DNA of 64,000 nucleotides from the NCBI GenBank assembly GCA_023664365.1, contig JAMPFR010000014.1:1-64000 (forward strand), given 5' to 3'. This document shows, piece by piece, positions 51,416 through 58,618 of the stretch (position 1 is its first letter; each line of letters begins with the position of its first letter). Below the pieces are notes generated by a model. The model had not been told where the DNA came from, searched no databases, and was given only the letters and a program-made list of their open reading frames with translations. The stretch is from Acetatifactor muris. Lineage in GTDB: Bacteria > Bacillota > Clostridia > Lachnospirales > Lachnospiraceae. The position numbers were made by a program, and so were the translations under genes.

Positions 51416-52900
51416 TTATTTCACTTTCATTTTCAGGGCATTTTCCCTTTTCCACAGACTGTCGTAGGAATAGCCTGTAACCTTCTCGCAGACTGCTATT
51501 TCCTCCGCTGTGGCCTCGCTGGTATCCTCGCCCTTCCTGCGGGCGATCTCTTTTCTGATGATTTCAAACTCCGGCTTATTCATGGGAAACAGCTTTGCAA
51601 ATACAAGGGTCGCCGCCATCAGTACCACCGGCGCAAACACATAGATCCCGGCGATTCCCCTCTGGGTGGCTGCCGTCTGCCTGCCGCCCGCCGCCGCAAC
51701 CGCCTCGTCATAGCCTGCCAGCGCAAGCATGACGCCGATAACCGCGCTGGAAAGGCCGGTGGCGATCTTACGCACAAAGGTAGCCATGGCGGAACAGGTG
51801 CCCGGGCGGTTGATGGAGGTGATCAGTTCATCCACATCCGCCATATCTGCAAGGATGGCGTAAATACTGGTGGAGGAGCCTGCCATCCCTAAGCCGATGA
51901 CAAAGGACAGCGCCAGGATAACTGCAAAGCTGGCTCCCTCATGGGAAAAGAACAGCATGAGAAGGGTAGCTGCCATACGCACCGGGAATCCCAGCAAAAT
52001 AGGGAACTTTTTGGAGGTCTTAGCCATAATGGGCGTAAACAGAATCGTCCCCACGAACTGAGACAGCAGGATAACAGCCATCAGGTAGGTAAAACGCCCG
52101 CCCCCGTAGGCATTCAGCACATCATCCACATAATATACCGCCAGACCCGTAACAAAGTCCGCCGCCCCCTGCCCACAGAGGAAAATGGCGATAAACAGCC
52201 TGAAGGACCTGCTCTTATAGACTGTCAGCGACTGTACAAAGCTCTCCTTAAACCCGATTTTTACAGGCTCCTTCTGTCTCTCCCAGGTGCCGAAAAAGGT
52301 TACAAGGATCACAATCAGAAAGATAACGCCGAAGATCACCGCCACTGTCAGGTAGGCTGACGCATCCGTATTGTCCTTGATGAGCAGCGTGGGGATCAGC
52401 CCCGCCAGAATAGCGCCGAATGTGGAAAACATCATGCGGACGCCTGAAAATTTGCTCCGCACCGTGTAGTCCTCCACCATGTCGGGCAGCAGCGCGTTGT
52501 AGGGCACCATGACAATGGTAAAACCTGTGGAAAACAGCATATACATCAACATATAGAAGAAATACTGGCCGCCCGCGGCATTCCCCGGGAAGGTGATCCA
52601 CATCAGCACAAAGGTAACCGCGGAAACAACGCTCCCTATCAATATGTACAGACGCTTGGGCCCGAGCCCGGATCTGGTGCGGTCACAGATGTTGCCCATC
52701 AGCGGATCTGTAACCGCGTCCCATATTTTTCCGATGAGCGGTATGGTTCCTGCCAGCGCCGTAGACATCCCTAAGGATTTTGTCAGAAACACCGTGAAAA
52801 AGGTGCTGATAATGACAAACGCGCCGCCCCCGTAAATATCCGCAAAGCCATAGGCGCATTTAGACCACAGACTCTGCTCTCTCTTTCCCTTCTCTTTCAT
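51416..52900 (-). CDS. GPH-family sugar transporter, probable sulfoquinovose/glycoside uptake
   Basis: 494 residues, about 12 membrane helices. The glycoside-pentoside-hexuronide family is shown by KCAYGFADIYGGGAFVIIST, IGKIWDAVTDPLMGNICDRT and RSGLGPKRLYILIG. GPH carriers are cation symporters for sugars and glycosides, and they appear in other sulfoquinovose clusters. It lies between the GH31 gene (13 bp upstream) and the transaldolase. ATG with AAAGGG upstream. Confidence 0.87.
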   Translation of the reverse strand: MKEKGKREQSLWSKCAYGFADIYGGGAFVIISTFFTVFLTKSLGMSTALAGTIPLIGKIWDAVTDPLMGNICDRTRSGLGPKRLYILIGSVVSAVTFVLMWITFPGNAAGGQYFFYMLMYMLFSTGFTIVMVPYNALLPDMVEDYTVRSKFSGVRMMFSTFGAILAGLIPTLLIKDNTDASAYLTVAVIFGVIFLIVILVTFFGTWERQKEPVKIGFKESFVQSLTVYKSRSFRLFIAIFLCGQGAADFVTGLAVYYVDDVLNAYGGGRFTYLMAVILLSQFVGTILFTPIMAKTSKKFPILLGFPVRMAATLLMLFFSHEGASFAVILALSFVIGLGMAGSSTSIYAILADMADVDELITSINRPGTCSAMATFVRKIATGLSSAVIGVMLALAGYDEAVAAAGGRQTAATQRGIAGIYVFAPVVLMAATLVFAKLFPMNKPEFEIIRKEIARRKGEDTSEATAEEIAVCEKVTGYSYDSLWKRENALKMKVK

Positions 52901-52913
52901 ACATTCACCCTTT

Positions 52914-54878
52914 CTACACTATTTTTATCAGTTCCTCGAACCGCCTGCTGTCCCTGCGGACAAACACCGGCGGCTGTCCTATGGGCGCGGATACCGTGAC
53001 GGAGCCGCCCCCGTACTCCTCCTTTGTAAACAGGTGTACCCACCTGTCCCGGGGCAGATAACATTCTCTCTGCTTTGCCCCTTCCTGCAGCACCGGCGCC
53101 ACCAGAATATCTCTGCCCAGAAGGTATGCGCTTTTGTCTGTGTACAGCGGCTCCTCGTCATAGTGGTAAAACAGCGGACGCATCACAGGAATCCCCCGCT
53201 TTACCGCTTCTTCCACGCATTCCTGCAGATAGCCCTTCAGCCTCCGGTGCAGCTCCGTACACTCGGCAAGGTGCTTTAACAGCTCCCCGTCGTCAGCAAA
53301 CTGTACATTGTTCACCGGCTGGTTGCCCTCATGGCTGCGGAACAGAGGTGAAAAAGCATTCATCTCCTCCCAGCGCATCAGAAGCTCCCTGCTGCGGCGC
53401 ATATGCATAATGGTAGTATATCCCCCCACATCGGAATGCGTGATGCCATATCCGCTCATGGCAAGGGAAAGGGTGGCGGGAATCACAGAGGGCAGTCCGT
53501 CGTCCACGGACCAGTCCACATGCTGATCTCCCGTCCACATCATGTCCGAATTGGCAATGGTTCCCGTGTGCCCGGCCCGGGTAAAGAAAAATATCTCCCC
53601 CTCCATGCCGCACTCACGGATGGCCTCCCGGTTCAGCTGCGCCCAGATGGCCGGCCAGGTATTATGTACCACCGCAGGATCCGCCCCGTTATGCAGCACA
53701 CAGTCCACCGGAAGATACTCTCCGAAATCCGCCATCCAACCGCTCATGCCGATACCGATCATATTTTCCCGGATCAGCTTCTTATACCAGCGGTATGCGT
53801 CAGGATTTGTGAAATCCACCATAGCTGCGGGAAAGGTGGTGATGGTCACCAGATAATCTTTTCCCTCCCTGTCCTTGACACAATATCCCTTCCCGGCGGC
53901 CTCCCGGTAAATGTCCTTCTCAATAGCCAGGAACGGATTAATGTAGCCCAGAAAGCGGACTCCCTGCTCCCGCCATTTTTTAATTTTCTCCGGCAATTCC
54001 GGATATAACTCCCCGTCAAACCGCCAGTTCCACATCACCTGATAGCCGAAGCCGGTGCGCCTGCACCCGGACCAGTCCTGACACCAGACGCCGTTGACCT
54101 TTACACCTGCATCAAAGGCTTTTTGAAGCTTTCCCTCCACCGCCTCCGGCCCCTCCTGAACCGCCAGGATGCCGCCGTCATATATCCAGTCGGGCAGGCT
54201 TCGCTGCCGTCCAAGCAAATCCGACAGTTCTTCGGACACCTCCTCAAAGCTGCTCCCCCAGCCCACCGTAAACCTGGGCGGCTCCTGGAGCCGCAGGGTA
54301 ATCTTTGAAGGATTCCGGAAATCAAATTCGGCGTAGGCGCTGGTATCTGCGTGCAGAAAATACTTTCGACTGGATACAAACGTGGGCTGCGCATAATAGG
54401 ATTCATACTTTTGAAAGGGCAAAATCCTTTCCGGATGCTTTCCTGTCAGCTTCTCCCGAATGATTTTCCCGGAGATCCGTCTGCTGTTCTGATGCTCCGC
54501 CACCCAGATACGCACCAGCTCACCCTTCAGATCCAGCTTGGAATATGTCTCCCCACAGCCGTAAATGTGCTCCCGGCCGGTGGGAAAGGTGACCCGAAAG
54601 CGGTTTATCCCGTCAGGCACGGCGCCCTTCCAGCTTACCCTCAGCCGGTTTTCCTTCTGAACCAGGCACAGCCGGACTTCCTGCCCTGTAATGGGATCAT
54701 GATAAACCAAATCACAGCCATCCGCCGTCTCCGCCGTTTCCTGCAGCTCCAGCCGCCTGAACCCGCTGTTCTTCTGCTTATATTCAAAGCTGCCCCGCTT
54801 CATGGAAAAACGGTTCTCTCCAAAGCCCACTTCCAGCTCCGTGTGCCTGAAGCACCCCGGGTCAAATATCTCACCCAT
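52914..54878 (-). CDS. sftG: GH31 sulfoquinovosidase (YihQ-like)
   Basis: 654 residues with no signal peptide, so it acts on imported sulfoquinovosyl glycerol or similar glycosides. The nucleophile Asp384 lies in WMADFGEYLP and acid/base Asp451 in WTGDQHVDW. Long stretches resemble E. coli YihQ (QDWSG, FGYQVMWNW, NPDAYRWYKKLI, HSDVGGYTT). As I recall the YihQ residue numbers, a constant offset of 21 maps its sulfonate-site residues Q262, Q288, W304 and Y508 to Q241, Q267, W283 and Y487 here. R301 maps to Gln280, a substitution. First gene of the operon; ATG with GGGGGG upstream. Confidence 0.88.
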   Translation of the reverse strand: MGEIFDPGCFRHTELEVGFGENRFSMKRGSFEYKQKNSGFRRLELQETAETADGCDLVYHDPITGQEVRLCLVQKENRLRVSWKGAVPDGINRFRVTFPTGREHIYGCGETYSKLDLKGELVRIWVAEHQNSRRISGKIIREKLTGKHPERILPFQKYESYYAQPTFVSSRKYFLHADTSAYAEFDFRNPSKITLRLQEPPRFTVGWGSSFEEVSEELSDLLGRQRSLPDWIYDGGILAVQEGPEAVEGKLQKAFDAGVKVNGVWCQDWSGCRRTGFGYQVMWNWRFDGELYPELPEKIKKWREQGVRFLGYINPFLAIEKDIYREAAGKGYCVKDREGKDYLVTITTFPAAMVDFTNPDAYRWYKKLIRENMIGIGMSGWMADFGEYLPVDCVLHNGADPAVVHNTWPAIWAQLNREAIRECGMEGEIFFFTRAGHTGTIANSDMMWTGDQHVDWSVDDGLPSVIPATLSLAMSGYGITHSDVGGYTTIMHMRRSRELLMRWEEMNAFSPLFRSHEGNQPVNNVQFADDGELLKHLAECTELHRRLKGYLQECVEEAVKRGIPVMRPLFYHYDEEPLYTDKSAYLLGRDILVAPVLQEGAKQRECYLPRDRWVHLFTKEEYGGGSVTVSAPIGQPPVFVRRDSRRFEELIKIV

Positions 54879-54914
54879 TCACATCCCCCCTCTCTTGCAT
54901 AGATTATGTCTGAT

Positions 54915-54962
54915 TAATTAATTGTTTTAATTAATTATATACTATAGGCCTGCCTATTGCAA
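54915..54962 (-). promoter_or_regulatory. Sulfo-sugar operon promoter and probable ROK operator
   Basis: Minus strand -35 TTGCAA (54957-54962) and -10 TATAAT (54934-54939) are separated by 17 nt. A perfect inverted repeat, TAATTAATT / AATTAATTA with a 5-nt centre (54915-54937), overlaps the -10 and the start region. ROK repressors favour AT-rich inverted repeats, and the only regulator in the operon is ROK-type. Confidence 0.8.
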
Positions 54963-54971
54963 GTAAAAAGT

Positions 54972-55007
54972 AAAAAAGGGGAACTGCACCTCATCGTACA
55001 ATTCCCC
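54972..55007 (-). terminator. Intrinsic terminator after the DUF1700-DUF4097 gene
   Basis: Minus strand GGGGAATTG pairs with CAGTTCCCC across a 12-nt loop, followed by TTTTTTAC. It lies between the stop of the upstream gene and the sulfo-sugar promoter, isolating the two units. Confidence 0.85.
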
Positions 55008-55024
55008 AAGGAGTGGCCGGACTC

Positions 55025-56317
55025 TTATTTTTTTCGTATTTCCGCATCCCCGCTGCCGGTACTCACATAAACCTTACAGTCGCCGCTCCCCACGGTGGTA
55101 GTGCCCATGGTTACCTGATGCCTTACTCCGCCGCTGCCGTAAATGGCCGCATCGCCGCTTCCCGTACTCACGGTTATCTCCGTGCTTTCCAGGGCCGTCA
55201 GATCCAGATCCACGTCGCCGCTTCCCGTTCCCACCCGGATTTCCGCTGCGCCGGGCTCCGCCCTCAGATCCACGTCGCCGCTTCCCGTTCTGACATTGTA
55301 CCGTTCAAAGCAGCCGTTAAAATCCGCATCGCCGCTGCCCGTTACCACAGCTATACTGTTTCCCCTCATACGTTCCCCCGAAAAGTCACCGCTGGCTGTC
55401 TGCAAACGAAGCATTCCCATCTCCCCGCCATTCAGCTCCACGTCACCGCTGGCCGTATGCATATCCATATCGCCGCTGTATATCTGATCCCCCGTAACGT
55501 CGCCGCTGGTAGTATTCAGCTTCAGTCGGTCGGTTGTCACATGGCGAATTTCAATGTCACCGCTGGTACTGTTCAGGCTCAGCTGCTCCGGATTTACATC
55601 CGACACCCTGACGTCGCCGCTCAATGTCTTTATCTCCAGTCTCGGCACTCCTGCGGGGATCCTGATATTCAGCGAAATTTCGTCGCTGCTGCTCCATGAA
55701 AAGCTCTTTCCGAAGCTGAAACAATTATCCATATCCACATTCAGCGTCTTCCCGAACAGCATAATCTTCACCGCACGCTTTGCCTCTCTGGCGCTGGCTT
55801 CTTTATCCTGCCTTACCCCGGTATAGAAAACCCCGTCTTCCTCATGCTGATAAAAACGATATCCCTTACCGCCCTTATTTTGATACTCTACATGAATCTG
55901 CCCGTCGTCGGAGTGTTCCACCTTCACATCTGCAACTGCCCCGTCAATTATAATCCCCTTGTATTCGCCCGGATAAGTCTTTCGCAGACAGGTCTCCTCC
56001 GGGCAGGCGTCGTCTTTTCTATCTTCTTTGCCCCGGGCCGTCTCCGGCTGTCCGGCGCCTGTGCCGCCTGATATACGAACCTCCGGGCCTCCCGGCACGC
56101 GAACCGTTATATCATCCCGGCTGAGATCCTCCTCCGGAAGCTCCTGGATCATATCCTCGATGCTGCCCAGCTCCGCAACAAGCTCCTCCTCCGTTTTTCC
56201 CGCCGCAATGCCTTCCGCAAAATGCTGCTCGTAATCCTCTACAATCTCCTGCTGCAGTTCTCTGTTAAAGCACTCCAGCTTTTTCTGCAAAGCCTCCATA
56301 TATTCTGCCTTTGTCAT
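55025..56317 (-). CDS. DUF1700-DUF4097 fusion protein
   Basis: 430 residues. The first 60 are a HAAS/DUF1700 domain (TKAEYMEALQKKLECFNREL; EDYEQHFAEGIAAGKTEEEL). From about residue 120 the chain is a DUF4097 domain with about ten repeats built on SGDV/SGDA turns, such as TGSGDVDLDL and TASGDVELNG. There is no obvious membrane helix, unlike the two-protein version at 25.7-27.7 kb. It follows its PadR gene by 21 bp. The regular repeats suggest a beta-helix; its role is unknown. Confidence 0.85.
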   Translation of the reverse strand: MTKAEYMEALQKKLECFNRELQQEIVEDYEQHFAEGIAAGKTEEELVAELGSIEDMIQELPEEDLSRDDITVRVPGGPEVRISGGTGAGQPETARGKEDRKDDACPEETCLRKTYPGEYKGIIIDGAVADVKVEHSDDGQIHVEYQNKGGKGYRFYQHEEDGVFYTGVRQDKEASAREAKRAVKIMLFGKTLNVDMDNCFSFGKSFSWSSSDEISLNIRIPAGVPRLEIKTLSGDVRVSDVNPEQLSLNSTSGDIEIRHVTTDRLKLNTTSGDVTGDQIYSGDMDMHTASGDVELNGGEMGMLRLQTASGDFSGERMRGNSIAVVTGSGDADFNGCFERYNVRTGSGDVDLRAEPGAAEIRVGTGSGDVDLDLTALESTEITVSTGSGDAAIYGSGGVRHQVTMGTTTVGSGDCKVYVSTGSGDAEIRKK

Positions 56318-56338
56318 GATTTCCTCCTTTTCTCCGAA

Positions 56339-56647
56339 TCAGTTCCGAATCAGCTCGTTTACCGCCTTTATAAATTCTTCCCACTCCTGCTGCACATTCC
56401 TCTGATACTGCCGTCCCTTGTCCGTCAGCCTGTAATACTTCCTGGCGGGCCCCGACTCCGACTCTACCAGATAGGTGGTTACATAATCGTCCTCCTTCAG
56501 CTTCCGCAAAATCGGATACAAGGTGCCTCCGGCAATGGACATTTCCACGGAAATGCGCTCTGTCAGCTCATAGCCGTACTTGTCTCCCCTAGTGAGCTGA
56601 GACAATACGCATAGCTCCAATGCTCCCTTTTTGAACTGTGTGTTCAT
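56339..56647 (-). CDS. PadR-family transcriptional regulator (system 2)
   Basis: 102 residues: FKKGALELCVLSQLTRGDKY, GYELTERISVEMSIAGGTLY, PILRKLKEDDYV and GPARKYYRLTDKG are diagnostic PadR segments. ATG has GGAGGAG upstream. Its start lies inside a small upstream ORF in another frame. The operon promoter bears a 14-bp palindrome that could be its operator. It is a paralogue of the regulator at 27.7-28.0 kb. Confidence 0.92.
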   Translation of the reverse strand: MNTQFKKGALELCVLSQLTRGDKYGYELTERISVEMSIAGGTLYPILRKLKEDDYVTTYLVESESGPARKYYRLTDKGRQYQRNVQQEWEEFIKAVNELIRN

Positions 56648-56897
56648 CCTGCTCCTCCTTTCCTTTCATAATATCCGTACGTCTCTTTCTCAAAATATCC
56701 ATCCCCCTTTTCCAAAGCGCCGCAATCCTGCCCTCTGTCACCATGCCTGATGAAATTTTCTGCCCCCAGCACTTTACCGCCTCTTTCCGGATTTCCGCCA
56801 TACGCCTGCTCTGCTCTATCCTGTTACACATTTCTTTCTGCCTCCGCACTGCCTCTTCTATCCTGTGGACAGAACCGCTGCTTATTTCCATATTCAT
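56589..56897 (-). CDS. Small basic ORF overlapping the PadR start
   Basis: 102 residues beginning MNMEISSGSVHRIEEAVRRQ, rich in Arg, Lys and Glu with a helical, coiled-coil-like pattern, and ending in the PadR gene in another frame (59-bp overlap). It is first in the transcript and has an excellent AAGGAGGAG ribosome site. That argues for translation, as a real protein or as a leader whose translation affects PadR. No family recognised. The long overlap with a conserved gene is the main reason for caution. Confidence 0.5.
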   Translation of the reverse strand: MNMEISSGSVHRIEEAVRRQKEMCNRIEQSRRMAEIRKEAVKCWGQKISSGMVTEGRIAALWKRGMDILRKRRTDIMKGKEEQDEHTVQKGSIGAMRIVSAH

Positions 56898-56920
56898 AAT
56901 TCTCCTCCTTTTGCTAATAC

Positions 56921-56966
56921 CTTGTCTTGACAAGAACATCATATCACAAGCTATTACATAATGCAA
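56921..56966 (-). promoter_or_regulatory. PadR system 2 promoter with palindromic operator
   Basis: Minus strand -35 TTGCAT (56961-56966) and -10 TATGAT (56938-56943), 17 nt apart. Just downstream is the perfect palindrome CTTGTCAAGACAAG (56921-56934), placed over the expected transcription start. Confidence 0.75.
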
Positions 56967-56977
56967 TATACTATTTC

Positions 56978-57007
56978 AAAAAAATTACCTGCCCGTCACC
57001 GGGCAGG
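56978..57007 (-). terminator. gltD intrinsic terminator
   Basis: Minus strand CCTGCCCGG / CGGGCAGG hairpin followed by TAATTTTTTT, 46 bp after the gltD stop. It ends the gltB-gltD transcript just before the PadR promoter. Confidence 0.88.
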
Positions 57008-57052
57008 CAGTAAATCATTTCAAACTGCAAACACACTTTTCGGCACAGGCAA

Positions 57053-58549
57053 TTAATGAACCGCCGCAAGACCGGAGTACCCCATCAGGCTCTCGTCCAC
57101 CGCCCTGGCCGCCTCCCGGCCCTCCCGAATGGCCCATACCACCAGGGACTGCCCCCTGTGCATGTCACCCGTTACAAACACTTTGTCCCTGCTGGTCTGA
57201 TACATGCCGGCCTCTGTTTTCACATTGGTGCGCTCGTTCAGCTCCACCCCGAAGGCTTCCGCAATATAGCTCTGGGCGCCCAGGAAGCCCGCCGCAATCA
57301 GCACAATGTCCGCCGGCAGCTCCTGCTCGCTGCCGGGCACCTCCTTCATGCTCATGCGCCCGGCGGCTTCATCCTTCTCCCAGGCAAGCTTTACGATTTT
57401 CACAGCCTTCAGGCTGCCGTTCTTATCCTTGATAAACTCCTTCACCGTTGCTTCATAGATGCGGGGATCCTGCCCATAGACGGCAATAGCTTCCTCCTGA
57501 CCGTAGTCCGTCTTGCACACCTTGGGCCATTCCGGCCAGGGGTTGTTCTCCGCCCGCTTATCGGGGGCTTTGGGCATCATCTCGATCTGGGTCACACTCC
57601 CTGCTCCATGGCGGATGGCCGTTCCCACACAGTCGTTTCCCGTGTCTCCGCCTCCGATGATGATTACATGCTTATCCTTCGTCTCCACATACTGCTTGTC
57701 CTCAAAGCCGGAATCCAGCAGGCTCTTTGTGTTTGCCTTAAGAAAATCCACTGCAAAATAAATTCCCTTTGCGTCCCTGCCCGGCGCCTTAATGTCTCTG
57801 GGATTGGAGGCTCCGCAGGCTAAGATGACCCTGTCAAACTCCCGCAGCAGCTTGTCTGCCTTCATGTCCTTTCCCACATCCACGCCCGTGACAAAGGTAA
57901 CCCCCTCCTCCTCCATAATCTTACGCTTTCTCTCCACAATCTGCTTTTCCAGCTTCATATTGGGAATACCGTACATCAGCAGTCCGCCGATGCGGTCTGC
58001 CCGCTCAAAGACCGTGACGGAATGTCCTCTCCTGTTCAGCTGGTCCGCCGCCGCAAGACCGGAGGGGCCGCTGCCCACAATGGCAATGGTCTTACCTGTG
58101 CGCACCTTAGGGGGATTTGCCGCCGCATAGCCCTCTTTATAGGCATTCTCAATAATAGCATATTCATTTTCCTTTGTGGCCACCGGGTCGCCGTTTAAGC
58201 CGCAGGTACAGGCCGCCTCACAGAGTGCGGGGCACACTCTGGATGTGAACTCCGGAAAATTATTGGTCTTCTTCAGACGGTTGTATGCCTGCTGCCAGTT
58301 GCCGGTGTACACCAGATCGTTCCATTCGGGAATCAGATTGTGCAGGGGACAGCCGCTTGCCATGCCGCAAAGCATCATGCCCGACTGGCAGAAGGGCACG
58401 CCGCACTCCATGCACCTTGCCCCCTGGAGCTGCTGCTGTTCTTTTGTCAGGTGCTCATGAAATTCCTGAAAGTGCTTTATACGCTTCTTCGGATCCTGCG
58501 CCTTGCTGACCTCTCTTTTATATTCCATAAAACCGGTTGGTTTTCCCAT
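57053..58549 (-). CDS. gltD: Glutamate synthase small subunit
   Basis: 498 residues. It feeds electrons from NADPH through FAD and iron-sulfur clusters to the large subunit. N-terminal cluster cysteines are in CMECGVPFCQSG and CPALCEAACTCGLN. FAD binding is at GSGPSGLAAADQL and NADPH binding at GGGDTGNDCVG. The C-terminal VFVTGDMHRGQSLVVWAI is typical. ATG at 58549 with GGAGG upstream, excluding an upstream extension. Downstream of gltB by 69 bp, same transcript. Confidence 0.95.
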   Translation of the reverse strand: MGKPTGFMEYKREVSKAQDPKKRIKHFQEFHEHLTKEQQQLQGARCMECGVPFCQSGMMLCGMASGCPLHNLIPEWNDLVYTGNWQQAYNRLKKTNNFPEFTSRVCPALCEAACTCGLNGDPVATKENEYAIIENAYKEGYAAANPPKVRTGKTIAIVGSGPSGLAAADQLNRRGHSVTVFERADRIGGLLMYGIPNMKLEKQIVERKRKIMEEEGVTFVTGVDVGKDMKADKLLREFDRVILACGASNPRDIKAPGRDAKGIYFAVDFLKANTKSLLDSGFEDKQYVETKDKHVIIIGGGDTGNDCVGTAIRHGAGSVTQIEMMPKAPDKRAENNPWPEWPKVCKTDYGQEEAIAVYGQDPRIYEATVKEFIKDKNGSLKAVKIVKLAWEKDEAAGRMSMKEVPGSEQELPADIVLIAAGFLGAQSYIAEAFGVELNERTNVKTEAGMYQTSRDKVFVTGDMHRGQSLVVWAIREGREAARAVDESLMGYSGLAAVH

Positions 58550-58618
58550 CTGTCTTATCCTCCATTCCGCCGCCTGCGCGGCACCTGTCACTCCTACGGA
58601 GTCTGCGACTCACGGAGC

